Shown: positions 1 through 9,316, counted from the stretch's first letter. The stretch is 64,000 nt of DNA from Streptomyces beigongshangae (GCF_019710745.1 NZ_JAHKJW010000005.1:105480-169479), one strand, 5' to 3'. Notes: generated by a model from the letters alone, not told the origin. Translations and numbers: made by a program.

Positions 1-31
1 CCCCACTCCCACCCCCTTCGGGGCAAAGCCG

Positions 32-2263
32 TCAGCCGTTCGTGGACTGTGTCAGGTCGTAGAAGGTGGACGAACCCGCCGTCACCTCCTTGAAGTTGTC
101 CTGTACCCATGCGCTGATCGCCGACGCGGTGCCGGAGTCGCCGCCGCTGCCACCACCACCACCGCCACCACCGCCACCGCCACCCATGGAGCCGGAGGAG
201 ATGAAGTAGTGGATCCTCCCGTCCTCCACGTACTCCTTGAACTGGGCCAGGGTCGGCGACGGGTCGCTGCCGTTGAAGCCGCCGATCGCCATCACCGGGT
301 CGCCCGTGGCGAGCTGGTAGCTCGCCGCGTTCTGCGCGCCGACGGCCGCCGCGGCCCAGGTGTAGTCACCGGAGTCCTTCTCCAGGAGGGCCTTGGCCTC
401 GGAGCCGACGGTCGCGCCGTTGAGCAGACCGCCCATACCGCCACCGCCCGGACCGCCCATGCCTCCGCCGTCGCCGGTACCGGTGCCGCCACCCGGTTGG
501 CCCTGGCCCTGGCCGCCGCCGGGAAGGCCGCCCGTCGGGGGCTGCCCCGGGCCGCCGCCCTGCTGGTTCCGGCCCGGTATGCCGCCGCCACCGGGGCCAC
601 CGCCCATGCCGCCACCGCCGCCCGGACCGCCGCGACCGCCCGGGACCGACGGGCCCGCCGTGACGATGGAGCCGCTGTGGCCCTCGTTCAGCGTGGTGAG
701 CGTGTACGCCGCCGGACCCGCCAGCGCCGCGACGAGGGCGAGCCCGACCACCCCGAGCGTGAGCCGGCGCCCGAGCCGCGCGACGAAGACCAGGCCGAGC
801 GCGGCGACCAGACCGCCCACCAGGACCAGCCACTTCAGCCAGGGCAGGTAGTCGGAGGAACGGTTCAGCAGGACGTACCCCCAGACCGCGGTGGCCGTCG
901 CGCCGGCCGCCATGGTGAGCGCGATCGGCATCCGGCCGCGCTCCTCCCACAGCACGCTCGCGCCCATGCCGATCACGGCGGCGACGTACGGGGCGAGGGC
1001 CACGGTGTAGTACTCGTGGAAGATGCCCTGCATGAAGCTGAAGACCACCATGGTGATCAGCAGCGAACCGCCCCAGGCGAGGAACGCGGCACGGGCCGTG
1101 TCGGTCCGCCCGGCCTTCCGGGTCAGGACGAGGCCCGCGGCGAGCAGGACCAGCGCGGCCGGGATCAGCCAGGAGATCTGGCCGCCGATGGAGGAGCCGA
1201 ACATCCGGTCCCAGCCGGTCTCGCCCCAGCCGCCGCCCCCGCCGCCCCCTCCGACGCTGCCGGTCTCCTCGCCGTTGATCCGGCCGAGCCCGTTGTAGCC
1301 GAAGGTCAGCTCCAGGAAGGAGTTGTTCTGCGAGCCGCCGATGTACGGGCGGGAGGACACGGGCCACAGCTCGACCAGCGCCACCCACCAGCCGCCCGCG
1401 ACGATCATCGACAGACCGGACAGGAGCACCTGCCCGACGCGCCTGCGCAGGGTCGCCGGGGCGAGGACCAGGTAGATCAGCGCGAGGGGCGGCAGGATCA
1501 GGAATGCCTGGAGGGTCTTGACCAGGAAGGCGAGACCGACGGCGGCGCCGGCCCGGACCAGCCACTTCGTCTCGGCCTTCTCCATGGCGCGCAGCACGCA
1601 GTGAACGGTGACGGCCATCAGGAGGGCGAGGGCCGCGTCCGGGTTGTTGAAGCGGAACATCAGCGCGGCGACGGGCGTGAGCGCGAGGACCGCCACGGTG
1701 AGGAGGCCGGCCGCGGCACGGAACCGGCGGCGCACGGCCCCGTACAGCACCGCGGCCGTGGCGACGGCCATGAGCACCTGCGGGAACAGGATCGCGAAGG
1801 AGTTCAGGCCGAACAGCCGCACCGACAGGGCCATCGGCCACAGGGAGGCCGGGGGCTTGTCGACGGTGATGGCGTTGGCCGAGTCGAGCGAGCCGAAGAA
1901 GAATGCCTTCCAGGACCGGCTGCCGGCCTGGGCGGCCGCGGAGTAGAAGGAGTTGGCGTACCCGGAGGCCGTGAGGTTCCAGGTGTAGAGCGCGCCGATC
2001 AGCAGCAACGCGCCGAGGAGGGCGGGGCGCACCCAGCGGCCGTCCTCGGGCCGCCCGCGCCAGAGGCGCCGCGCGAAGGGCTGCTCGGGACCGCCGTCCC
2101 CCGGACCGGCGGCGGGCTCTCCCGGAACCGCCGGTTCCCGTGCGGTTGCCGGGGCGGGCGACCGCAGGCCGGGACGGGCAGCCCCGGCAGCTCCGGAAAT
2201 CCCGGCAGCCCCGGCAGCCCCGGCAGCCGCGGCAGCCGCACGGTTGTGCTGCGTCGTCGTCAT
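32..2263 (-). CDS. GT39/ArnT-like membrane glycosyltransferase
   Basis: The 743-residue protein has an Ala/Gly-rich cytoplasmic start, then about a dozen hydrophobic segments. The first large loop carries a TVDKPP motif (Asp near residue 135), typical of GT39/PMT and ArnT-like polyprenyl-phosphate-sugar glycosyltransferases. The family moves a sugar from a lipid-phosphate donor to an acceptor on the outer membrane face. Long glycine runs interrupt it near residue 320, between about 555 and 655, and again near 700; these external linkers are unusual. The ATG overlaps the stop of the upstream GT2 gene (ATGA), so it is the last gene of an operon with a donor-synthesising glycosyltransferase and a two-component system. 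The acceptor cannot be read from sequence. Family assignment is firm; substrate is unknown. Confidence 0.9.
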   Translation of the reverse strand: MTTTQHNRAAAAAAGAAGAAGISGAAGAARPGLRSPAPATAREPAVPGEPAAGPGDGGPEQPFARRLWRGRPEDGRWVRPALLGALLLIGALYTWNLTASGYANSFYSAAAQAGSRSWKAFFFGSLDSANAITVDKPPASLWPMALSVRLFGLNSFAILFPQVLMAVATAAVLYGAVRRRFRAAAGLLTVAVLALTPVAALMFRFNNPDAALALLMAVTVHCVLRAMEKAETKWLVRAGAAVGLAFLVKTLQAFLILPPLALIYLVLAPATLRRRVGQVLLSGLSMIVAGGWWVALVELWPVSSRPYIGGSQNNSFLELTFGYNGLGRINGEETGSVGGGGGGGGWGETGWDRMFGSSIGGQISWLIPAALVLLAAGLVLTRKAGRTDTARAAFLAWGGSLLITMVVFSFMQGIFHEYYTVALAPYVAAVIGMGASVLWEERGRMPIALTMAAGATATAVWGYVLLNRSSDYLPWLKWLVLVGGLVAALGLVFVARLGRRLTLGVVGLALVAALAGPAAYTLTTLNEGHSGSIVTAGPSVPGGRGGPGGGGGMGGGPGGGGIPGRNQQGGGPGQPPTGGLPGGGQGQGQPGGGTGTGDGGGMGGPGGGGMGGLLNGATVGSEAKALLEKDSGDYTWAAAAVGAQNAASYQLATGDPVMAIGGFNGSDPSPTLAQFKEYVEDGRIHYFISSGSMGGGGGGGGGGGGSGGDSGTASAISAWVQDNFKEVTAGSSTFYDLTQSTNG

Positions 2264-3765
2264 CGTGCGTCCCTCGGATCGTGGTCGGTGGGGCGCACCG
2301 GCTGCATCCGCACGGTCGCGTCTCCCCAGGTCTGGTGGTCGTACGAGGAGCCGGCCGTGTCGTACGTGTCGGCGGTGCCGTACGTGTCGGCGGTGCCGTA
2401 CGTGCCATACGGAAACCGCGGCGCCGTCGCGTAGGCGGGCGCCACGGTCGACCCGGTCGACCCAGCCGGGCCAGCCTGCGGGGTGACGGAGGCGTGCGGA
2501 GCGGCGGCGGTCGACGGCGACTCGCCGTGCCGGTCCGGGAACACCCAGGCCCGGAAGAGCAGGAACCGCAGCACGGTCGCCGCGAGGTTGGCGACGATCA
2601 GGACGGCCAGCTCGGTGGAGTGCGCGGGTGCGTCCGTCGCCGCGTTCAGGGCGGCGAGCGAGCCGCTGGTGAGGGCGAGCCCGATGCCGAAGACAACCAG
2701 GCCCTGCGCCTGGTGCCGCACCGCGCCGCCCCGGCCGCGTACGCCGAAGGTCAGGCGCCGGTTGGCCGCGGTGTTGGCGACCGCCGAGACGAGCAGGGCG
2801 AGCGCGTTGGCGGCCTGCGACCCCGAGAACGTACGGAAGCCGCTGTAGAGCACCAGGTAGAACAGCGTGGACAGGACACCCACGACCCCGAACCCGATGA
2901 GCTGGCGGGCGAGCCCCTTCGGCACACCGCTGATCTCACGGTCGCGCGGATCGTCGCCGAACGGCCGGGTGAGCCGGCCGAGCGCCAGCGAGCCGGTGGC
3001 GAGGGCGCGCCCCACGCGCCACACGCCCTTGAGGTCGTCGGTCGCGGTCCGCACGATGTGCACCGTCGAGTCCGGGTCGTCGACCCAGTCGACCGGCACC
3101 TCGTGGATACGCAGTCCCGCCCGCTCGGCGAGGACCAGCAGCTCGGTGTCGAAGAACCAGCCGGTGTCCTCGACGAGCGGCAGCAGCGCCTGCGCGACAT
3201 CGCGCCGGATCGCCTTGAAGCCGCACTGCGCGTCGGAGAACCGGGCCTGCAGCGAACCGCGCAGGATCAGGTTGTACGTACGGGAGATGAACTCCCGCTT
3301 GGCGCCCCGCACCACCCGCGAGCTGCGTGCCAGGCGCGAGCCGATCGCCAGGTCCGAGTGGCCGGAGATCAGCGGGGCGACCAGCGGGAGCAGCGCGTTG
3401 AGGTCGGTGGAGAGGTCGACGTCCATGTAGGCGAGGACCGGGGCGTCCGAGGCGGACCAGACGGCGCGCAGCGCCCGGCCGCGGCCCTTCTGCTCCAGCC
3501 GGTACGACCTGACCCCGGGCAGCCGTTCTGCCAGCCGCGCCGCCACCACGGGGGTGGCGTCGGTGGACGCGTTGTCCGCGACCGTGATGCGGAAGGCGTA
3601 CGGGAAGGTACGGGAGAGGTGCTCGTGCAGTCTGAGCACGCACGGCTGGAGGTCCTTCTCCTCGTTGTAGACGGGGATCACTACGTCCAGGACAGGCGTA
3701 CCGGCATGTCCGGCCGGGAGGTGCTCCCGCGCCGGCAGGGTGCCGGGGGAAGGTTCGGTTTGCAT
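2260..3765 (-). CDS. GT2 (DPM1-like) glycosyltransferase fused to a GtrA membrane domain
   Basis: The N-terminal half has the GT2 dolichol-phosphate-mannose-synthase pattern: VVIPVYNEEKDL at the start and a DVD motif within AYMDVDLSTDL near residue 112. The C-terminal half has four hydrophobic segments of a GtrA-like domain. The likely role is to charge a polyprenyl phosphate with a sugar and present it for flipping to the GT39 enzyme encoded next. I chose the ATG at 3765 (MQTEPSPG) because a longer in-frame start at 3801 would overlap the kinase gene. The last 65 residues or so are low-complexity and include repeated YGTADTYGTAD. The stop overlaps the next start, implying translational coupling. 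Confidence 0.9.
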   Translation of the reverse strand: MQTEPSPGTLPAREHLPAGHAGTPVLDVVIPVYNEEKDLQPCVLRLHEHLSRTFPYAFRITVADNASTDATPVVAARLAERLPGVRSYRLEQKGRGRALRAVWSASDAPVLAYMDVDLSTDLNALLPLVAPLISGHSDLAIGSRLARSSRVVRGAKREFISRTYNLILRGSLQARFSDAQCGFKAIRRDVAQALLPLVEDTGWFFDTELLVLAERAGLRIHEVPVDWVDDPDSTVHIVRTATDDLKGVWRVGRALATGSLALGRLTRPFGDDPRDREISGVPKGLARQLIGFGVVGVLSTLFYLVLYSGFRTFSGSQAANALALLVSAVANTAANRRLTFGVRGRGGAVRHQAQGLVVFGIGLALTSGSLAALNAATDAPAHSTELAVLIVANLAATVLRFLLFRAWVFPDRHGESPSTAAAPHASVTPQAGPAGSTGSTVAPAYATAPRFPYGTYGTADTYGTADTYDTAGSSYDHQTWGDATVRMQPVRPTDHDPRDAR

Positions 3766-3779
3766 GACGACGACTGTCG

Positions 3780-5468
3780 TCAAGCGTCCTGTCGCACCCA
3801 TGTGGTCGTGCTGTGCTGTGCCTGTGAGTGCGGTGCCGGAGAGTGCGGTGCCGGGGAGTGCGGCGACGGGCCGGACGCGGAGATGAACGCCCCGTGAGAA
3901 CGGGGCGCCCGGGGCTCCGGCGCGGGCAGGTGCACGGTGAAGACGGTGCGGCCGGGCACGCTGTCGACGGTCACCGCGCCGCCGTGCGCGGTGACCACGG
4001 CCTGCACGATGGCGAGCCCCAGTCCGGTGGACCCGGAGACCCGCGAACGCGAGGAATCACCCCGCGCGAACCGCTCGAAGACGTGCGGCAGCAGGTCCGG
4101 CGGGATGCCCTGGCCGTCGTCCTGGACGTCCACGCACACCCAGGACCCCTGACGGCGCACGCGCGCGGTCACCGTCGTGCCCGGCGGGGTGTGCGTGCGC
4201 GCGTTCGCGAACAGGTTCACCATGACCTGCTGCAGGCGCGCGACGTCCGCCGACACCACCGCGGGCTCGTCGGGCAGTTCCAGGCGCCAGTTGTGCTCAC
4301 GGCCGGCCGCGCGGGCGTCGCTCACGGCGTCCACGACCAGCGGGGAGAGGTCCGCGTGCTGGTAGCTCAGCGGCCGGCCCGCGTCGAGGCGCGCGAGCAG
4401 CAGCAGGTCCTCGACCAGGCCGGTCATCCGCCCGGCCTCCGACTCGATCCGGGCCAGCGCGTGCCGGGTGTCGGGCCCGGTCTCCTCGCGCCCCCGTCTG
4501 GTCAGCTCGGCGTAACCGCGGATGGACGCGAGCGGCGTACGCAGCTCATGGCTGGCGTCCGCCACGAACTGCCGTACGCGTGTCTCGCTCTCCTGTCGTG
4601 CGTGCAGGGCACCGTGGACGTGGTCGAGCATGCGGTTGAGCGCGGCCCCGACCTGCCCGACCTCGGTGTGCGGGTCGGTCTCGGACTCGGCGACGCGCTC
4701 GTCGAGCGTCACCTCGCCGGTGTGGAGGGGCAGTTCGGAGACGCGGGTGGCGGTGGAGGCGACCTTGCGCAGGGGGCGCAGGGCGACGTTCACGATGGTG
4801 GCCCCGGCGAACGAGGCGGCGATGAGACCGGCGAGCGTGACGCTGACCTCGACGAGGACGAGGGTGTTCAGCGTGGTGGTGACGTCCTCGGTGGGCATGC
4901 CCACGTAGAACGAGCCGTTCTCGCCCCGCTGGTACCGGACGTGGTACTCGCCGAGGCCCGGCAGGGTCACCGTGTGCGGCTCGCCGTCCCGCGGTACGTC
5001 CGTCAGCACGGCCTGCTGCGCCGCGGTGAGCGGCTGGGGGTCGACGTCCGGCACCCCCTCGTCGCTCTTGGTCTTCTTGCCGACCCATGCCTCGGTGATG
5101 CTGCCGTCCGTGGTCTCCGCGGCCACCGTGCCACTGGGCTGCAGGCCCTGGCTGACGAACTCCGACAGCGGCCTGTTCCACTTTTCCGGTTTCTCCCTGC
5201 CGTCGGGGCCGGGCTGGACGCCACCGGGATCCAGGGGGCCCGTCGCCCGCATGGCGGCGTCGGCCAGCGTGCCGTCGAGCTGTTCGTACAGGTGGGAGCG
5301 GAGCGCGATCGTCGTCACCGTGCCGATCACCGTGCACACCACCGCGATGAGCGCGACCGCCGAGACGACGAGCCGCGTCCGCAGGGACCGGGGCTGCCGG
5401 CGCCGTCGCGTCGGCAGGGGCCGGGGCAGCCCCTGCCGTCGCGTCCGCGGCCGGCGCCGACCGCTCAC
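3780..5468 (-). CDS. Sensor histidine kinase
   Basis: A 562-residue two-transmembrane sensor kinase. An Arg-rich start precedes a first membrane segment near residue 35. An extracytoplasmic sensor of about 140 residues follows, then a second membrane segment near 200 and a HAMP-like linker. The HisKA box SHELRTPLASIRGY contains the phosphoacceptor His. The HATPase has an N box (NLFANARTHTPPG), a G1 box (DDGQGIP) and a G2 box (STGLGLAIVQ). All key catalytic residues are present. The GTG start overlaps the stop of the response-regulator gene. A His/Ser/Pro tail containing SPAPHSPAPHS is encoded by a short repeat. It probably controls the adjoining glycosyltransferase genes, which is an inference from operon structure. 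Confidence 0.93.
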   Translation of the reverse strand: MSGRRRPRTRRQGLPRPLPTRRRRQPRSLRTRLVVSAVALIAVVCTVIGTVTTIALRSHLYEQLDGTLADAAMRATGPLDPGGVQPGPDGREKPEKWNRPLSEFVSQGLQPSGTVAAETTDGSITEAWVGKKTKSDEGVPDVDPQPLTAAQQAVLTDVPRDGEPHTVTLPGLGEYHVRYQRGENGSFYVGMPTEDVTTTLNTLVLVEVSVTLAGLIAASFAGATIVNVALRPLRKVASTATRVSELPLHTGEVTLDERVAESETDPHTEVGQVGAALNRMLDHVHGALHARQESETRVRQFVADASHELRTPLASIRGYAELTRRGREETGPDTRHALARIESEAGRMTGLVEDLLLLARLDAGRPLSYQHADLSPLVVDAVSDARAAGREHNWRLELPDEPAVVSADVARLQQVMVNLFANARTHTPPGTTVTARVRRQGSWVCVDVQDDGQGIPPDLLPHVFERFARGDSSRSRVSGSTGLGLAIVQAVVTAHGGAVTVDSVPGRTVFTVHLPAPEPRAPRSHGAFISASGPSPHSPAPHSPAPHSQAQHSTTTWVRQDA

Positions 5469-6205
5469 GACACCGCTGGCTTGATCAGGTACCCGGCGCC
5501 GCGCCGCGTGTGGATCATCGGCTCACGACCGGCGTCGATCTTGCGGCGCAGGTAGGAGATGTACAGCTCGACGACGTTGGCCTGCCCGCCGAAGTCGTAC
5601 GACCACACGCGGTCGAGTATCTGCGCCTTGCTGAGCACCCGGCGCGGATTGCGCATCAGGAACCGCAGCAGCTCGAACTCGGTCGCGGTGAGGTGGATGC
5701 CGTCACCGGCACGCGACACCTCGTGGGAGTCCTCGTCCAGGGTGAGGTCGCCGACGACGAGCACCGAGTCGGAGCGGCGGTCGGCGGCACCGGAGCGACG
5801 GATGAGGCCGCGCAGCCGGGCCACGACCTCCTCCAGGCTGAAGGGCTTGGTGACGTAGTCGTCGCCGCCGGCCGTCAGACCCGCGATCCGGTCCTCGACC
5901 GCGTCCTTCGCGGTCAGGAAGAGAACGGGCACGTCGGGCAGTTCCCGGCGCAGCCGTCCGAGGACGGCGAGGCCGTCCATGTCCGGCAGCATCATGTCGA
6001 GGACGACGGCGTCGGGCCGGAACTCCCGCGCGGTCTGCACCGCACCGGTCCCGTCGGCCGCGCTGCGGATCTGCCAGCCCTCGTAGCGCAGGGCCATGGA
6101 CAGCAGCTCGGTGATCGACAGCTCGTCGTCCACCACGAGCACGCGGACGGGGCTCCCGTCCGGCCTCAGCAGTTCGGTGCGCCCCTGGGGCGAGGTCGTG
6201 GTCAT
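5465..6205 (-). CDS. OmpR/PhoB-family response regulator
   Basis: A 246-residue regulator. The receiver domain has the acidic pair in VLVVDDE, the phosphoacceptor Asp in VVLDMMLPDMDG, and the conserved Lys in YVTKPFS. A winged-helix Trans_reg_C domain occupies roughly residues 145-243 (TATEFELLRFL and RRGAGYLI motifs). It is first in the operon and its stop overlaps the kinase GTG. The 60 bp upstream contain several CTCTGAGA/CTCTCAG-type repeats between about 6217 and 6285, plausible binding sites for this regulator itself; that is inference. Confidence 0.95.
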   Translation of the reverse strand: MTTTSPQGRTELLRPDGSPVRVLVVDDELSITELLSMALRYEGWQIRSAADGTGAVQTAREFRPDAVVLDMMLPDMDGLAVLGRLRRELPDVPVLFLTAKDAVEDRIAGLTAGGDDYVTKPFSLEEVVARLRGLIRRSGAADRRSDSVLVVGDLTLDEDSHEVSRAGDGIHLTATEFELLRFLMRNPRRVLSKAQILDRVWSYDFGGQANVVELYISYLRRKIDAGREPMIHTRRGAGYLIKPAVS

Positions 6206-6361
6206 GGTTCACACAGTGCTGGGCCGCTCTGAGAGCACGCTTTCCCCCGCCTGTGAATTCTCTGAGAAACCCACAGACACCTCTCAGGAACAGGAACACG
6301 CCCGCACCCGCTTCCCCTCCCCGCCCGCCCCTGCCACATATCCGGGCGGCACAAGGGCCTC

Positions 6362-6394
6362 TCGGATGTCTCTGATGCAATCAGAGACATCCGA
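6362..6394. promoter_or_regulatory. 15-bp inverted repeat between DUF2797 gene and regulator operon
   Basis: Two perfect 15-bp arms (6362-6376 and 6380-6394) flank a 3-base spacer. There is no T-run on either side. It lies upstream of the response-regulator operon and beyond the 3' end of the DUF2797 gene, so it could be an operator or a RNA hairpin. The symmetry is seen; the role is unknown. Confidence 0.5.
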
Positions 6395-6474
6395 CGCACC
6401 TGACGCATCCGGTGCATCTGTTGCCTTCCAGAAGCGCCGTACGCCCTCGGCCCCACCCCCTCCGGCCACCCGTC

Positions 6475-7395
6475 TCAAAAGAGCCCGTCCTGAACGCCGC
6501 CGAACTCCCGCACCGGCACGCTGACTTCACCACGGCCGCCCCCCTCCCCTCCCGGACCTCCCGGAACATCCGGACCTCCTGGACCATCCGGTCCGGGCGC
6601 CCCGGTCAGATCCCATCCGGTCATGAGCCGCGTATCGAGCACGACGACCCCTCTCCCCGTCCGAAGATGCAGATCGGGCCCGGCGGCAGCGACCAGCTCG
6701 CCCCGCACGACCCCGCCGGGCACCAGCTCGCCGACGACGGCCACGGCCGGGTCGAGCCCGTCGAGCCCGAACACCCCCGCGTGGTCGACGGGCTCGAACG
6801 GCATCCGCTCCAGGGCTTCCGGCCACCGGTCCAGTCCCACGGCCCGCGCATGCAGCTCCCCGACCTCGGCCTCCCGGGCCGCGGACTCCGGCAGCGCACT
6901 CCGTACGGCCCTCTTGGCGTCGTACGCGATCCGGTCCGGCACCCCCAGTGCCGTACGCAGCAGTTCCTCACTGCGCCGGGCGGACATCAACGGCCCCCGC
7001 CCCAACCAGGTGAAGACGACGGCCCCCTGCTCCAGCAGCCGCACCGGCCCGCGCTCGACCGCGGTGATGCCGACCTTGACCATCCCGGGTCCGAACCACG
7101 CCAGGTAGACGGAGTAGGGCCGGGGATCGTCGGCGAGGGTGTCCGCGGCGACGGAATGAGCCCTGTCCAGCCGGGCACACTCCTCGCACCGGGCCCCGAC
7201 GCTCCGCCCGGACACCGCGACCCCCAGGGGGCAACTGTTCCCCCGCGCCCCCACACACCGCCGCACGCTCCCGTCCACGACTGCGAACGCGACCCGCTTC
7301 CCCCATGACAACGCACTGCGACGCCCCCCGTCCCACGTCAGCACGGGCTCACCCCCGACCCACCGGAGCCCCGTGCATCTCCACATCTGTGCCAT
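6475..7395 (-). CDS. DUF2797 family protein
   Basis: A 306-residue protein with the DUF2797 pattern: an N-terminal WDGG..LSWGK segment and Cys pairs (GNSCPLG, then CEECARLD) that could bind zinc. A central domain VYLAWFGPGMVKVGIT resembles a GIY-YIG-like fold. The C terminus runs into a Gly/Pro/Asp-rich tail (PGPDGPGGPDVPGGPGG). It is monocistronic. The catalytic function of the family is not established. The start is the first ATG (7395); a second ATG lies at 7386. Confidence 0.8.
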   Translation of the reverse strand: MAQMWRCTGLRWVGGEPVLTWDGGRRSALSWGKRVAFAVVDGSVRRCVGARGNSCPLGVAVSGRSVGARCEECARLDRAHSVAADTLADDPRPYSVYLAWFGPGMVKVGITAVERGPVRLLEQGAVVFTWLGRGPLMSARRSEELLRTALGVPDRIAYDAKRAVRSALPESAAREAEVGELHARAVGLDRWPEALERMPFEPVDHAGVFGLDGLDPAVAVVGELVPGGVVRGELVAAAGPDLHLRTGRGVVVLDTRLMTGWDLTGAPGPDGPGGPDVPGGPGGEGGGRGEVSVPVREFGGVQDGLF

Positions 7396-7462
7396 TGCTC
7401 ACGAGCGTAGGGGGCACCACTGACAACGGGACCCCGGCCGGTGCCCGACGGCCCGACGGGGC

Positions 7463-8020
7463 CTACCCCATGCTCTTGGCCCCGTCCAGGGACTCGCGGA
7501 TGATGTCGGCGTGGCCGGCGTGCTGCGCGGTCTCCGCAACGATGTGCATCAGCACCTGACGGACCGACCACTGCGCCCCGGGCTCGGTCCACGGGGCTTT
7601 CGGCAGCGGCCACGTGGCGTCCAGGTCGGGCAGAGTGACCACCAGTTCGTCGGTCCGGTCGGCCACTTTCACGTGGTCGGCCAGCACACCGGCCAGCGTC
7701 TCCCCGGGCAGCAACCGGAACCCGTCCGCCCGCTGCGCCCAGTCGGCGTCGGTCATCGCCGTGAAGTCCGGCATGGCCGACGGGCCGTTCAGGATGAAGT
7801 CCCCCCAGGCCCGTTCCACCTCCGTGACGTGCTTGACCAGACCGCCCAGGCACAACTCGCTGGCGGTGGTCCGCAGACGGGCCTGCTCATCGGTGAGGTC
7901 ACGGGTCGTGAAGCGCAGGAAGTGCCGCTGCTTGGCCAGCGACTCCAGCCAGTGGGCACGCTCGCCGGTGACGGCCGGGCGCTCGCTCCGGTCGCGGGTG
8001 GTCGGCTCACTGTCGATCAT
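7463..8020 (-). CDS. DinB/DUF664 family metal-dependent protein
   Basis: A 185-residue four-helix-bundle protein of the DinB/DUF664 group. Metal-ligand-type histidines occur in LGGLVKHVTEVERAW and near the C terminus in LMHIVAETAQHAGHADIIRE. Actinobacterial members include mycothiol-dependent enzymes, but the substrate here is not evident. I chose the ATG at 8020 (MIDSEPT) because a GAGAGGCGGAG ribosome-binding sequence lies just upstream. An in-frame extension to 8197 would run towards the att-like repeat and is unlikely to be translated. Confidence 0.85.
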   Translation of the reverse strand: MIDSEPTTRDRSERPAVTGERAHWLESLAKQRHFLRFTTRDLTDEQARLRTTASELCLGGLVKHVTEVERAWGDFILNGPSAMPDFTAMTDADWAQRADGFRLLPGETLAGVLADHVKVADRTDELVVTLPDLDATWPLPKAPWTEPGAQWSVRQVLMHIVAETAQHAGHADIIRESLDGAKSMG

Positions 8021-8174
8021 GGTCTCCGCCTCTCGGTGGTCCTGTTCCGTCCGCCAGGGGCACGCTAAAGACGCTGTAGGCCAGATCCCGTCCTCCATCG
8101 AACCCCACCACCAAGAGAAACAGCCAGGGAGGGGACCCTGCGGATCACTCCACAGGGCCCCTGGCCGGTTGTGC

Positions 8175-8210
8175 CTCGGCAGGATTCGAACCCGCAACCT
8201 TCTGATCCGT
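8175..8210 (-). repeat. Att-like partial copy of the tRNA-Arg(ACG) 3' end
   Basis: This 36-bp segment matches 10061-10096 (inside the intact tRNA-Arg) at 35 of 36 positions, in the same orientation. It covers the anticodon-arm 3' side, T arm and acceptor 3' strand but lacks the tRNA 5' half. That is the arrangement left when an element integrates at a tRNA 3' end, with the intact gene at one end and the displaced 3' fragment at the other. It marks the distal boundary of a remnant element. Confidence 0.75.
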
Positions 8211-8332
8211 GGCTCTACAGAGATCGGTCATTGGAGGTCATACAGGCTGAGGTGAGGGCTGTGAGCGTCGGCGTCGGGCGCTGCCGGTTGCTGGGGTTGC
8301 CGTACTTCGTTGCTGTCATGCAGGATCGGCCG

Positions 8333-8641
8333 ATGTCCCGCTCAGCAGGCGCGCACACCGCCGACCCGTGCCCCCGGTGCCTGGTCGAGGAGATCCGCAC
8401 AGGCAGCCTTGTGCCGGCCGCGGAGCGCGATGCGGTCGGCTACACCTGCGGGCGATGCAGACATTCGTGGTCCCGTCCGATCGAGGACGACCTGGACGTG
8501 TACGACATCGTCAGAGCGGACCTTCCGGAAAGAACGCTCTACGGCACGGTCCGGCAGGTGGAGGACGACCGGGTCCAGGTGCTCGACACGAACAGTGGGC
8601 GACTGTTGTGGGTCGAGCGTTGGAGGGCCGTCCTCTACTGA
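8333..8641 (+). CDS. Small zinc-ribbon-like hypothetical protein
   Basis: A protein of about 102 residues with two CxxC knuckles (CPRC and CGRC, about 30 residues apart), suggesting a single zinc ribbon, followed by an acidic, beta-rich C-terminal half ending WVERWRAVLY. I chose the ATG at 8333, about seven bases after AGGA. A longer reading frame would begin inside the att-like tRNA fragment and is artefactual. It lies inside the remnant element, so it may be leftover cargo. The function is not recognised. Confidence 0.5.
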   Translation: MSRSAGAHTADPCPRCLVEEIRTGSLVPAAERDAVGYTCGRCRHSWSRPIEDDLDVYDIVRADLPERTLYGTVRQVEDDRVQVLDTNSGRLLWVERWRAVLY

Positions 8642-8739
8642 GGTCCTTCCGGCATGGGCACCACACCATGAGCTTGGGAAGCTGCGGGCATGTGCGGCTG
8701 GTAGGGCTGCTGAACTGGGCTTCCACCTGGCACCGGGTC

Positions 8740-9093
8740 TCATCGCCCTTGGTCGCTCTCACCGTGGTTCCCCGCTGTTCCCCGCTCGATCCGGTGCGCT
8801 TGTGGTGCGTCGATCGTGTCCTGGCCCGACGTCGCCGGCTCGTCTGCTCCCCCGTACAGATCGGCGCGGAGGCGCTCCTTGGCCGCTTCAAGGCGTGGGC
8901 CGTAGTCGGGCATGAAGATCTCGCCCAGCGTCTTGTCCAGCGTTCCGGAGATCGCGTAGATCGGTGACCAGACAGCTCGGTCGTGCATGATCCCCTCAAG
9001 GTCGTCGGACTGGAACACGACTTGGTAGAGCCAGTCCGACAGTACGAACGCTTGATCGCGCGTGAGCTTGATGGTGATCGCTTCCTCGTTCAC
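8740..9093 (-). CDS. Hypothetical protein in the remnant element
   Basis: A 117-residue acidic protein starting MNEEAITIKLTRDQAFVLSDW. It is mainly helical and not a recognised family. The C-terminal codons (HRIERGTAGNHGES) resemble the non-coding repeat near 27621-27673, whose frame reads PIERGTPGND, so the end may have been acquired through a mobile repeat. It lies between the att copy and the truncated integrase. Confidence 0.55.
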   Translation of the reverse strand: MNEEAITIKLTRDQAFVLSDWLYQVVFQSDDLEGIMHDRAVWSPIYAISGTLDKTLGEIFMPDYGPRLEAAKERLRADLYGGADEPATSGQDTIDAPQAHRIERGTAGNHGESDQGR

Positions 9094-9288
9094 GCCCTCA
9101 ACCTAGCTGCCGGGACTGGCGGTGTCGTGGGTCGGCGCTGCCATGAGGGCCAATACGCTTTCCGACCGTGTTTGGTCGGTGGTGGGCGTCGGCCTCGGAC
9201 GTTCACCTGCGTTCATGGGCGGCCGGCCATCGGGGCGGGGAGGGCTCTGGGTCTCGTCCGAACGGCCGTGAACGGCCGCGAACGGCAC

Positions 9289-9316
9289 TGAATGAGACGG
9301 GAACCGAGACGGAGCG
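9289..9316. repeat. 28-bp motif shared with the AICE (copy 1)
   Basis: This 28-bp sequence matches 30090-30117 inside the AICE at 26 of 28 positions. Its core reads TGAATGAGACGG followed by GAGACGGAGCG. Here it sits about 50 bp before the integrase remnant. Both copies are non-coding, and it may be a regulatory or mobile-element end motif. Confidence 0.6.

Noticed and set aside
209..2434. 741-codon plus-strand ORF opposite the GT39 gene
   Set aside because: High-G+C shadow frame: Arg/Ala/Gly/His-rich, no domains, and fully antisense to well-supported genes. The same applies to other long antisense frames, e.g. 2140-3897, 3828-5555 and 11258-14473.
8171..8332. N-terminal extension of the small zinc-ribbon ORF
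   Set aside because: It would translate the tRNA-derived att fragment; a good internal ATG with AGGA lies at 8333.
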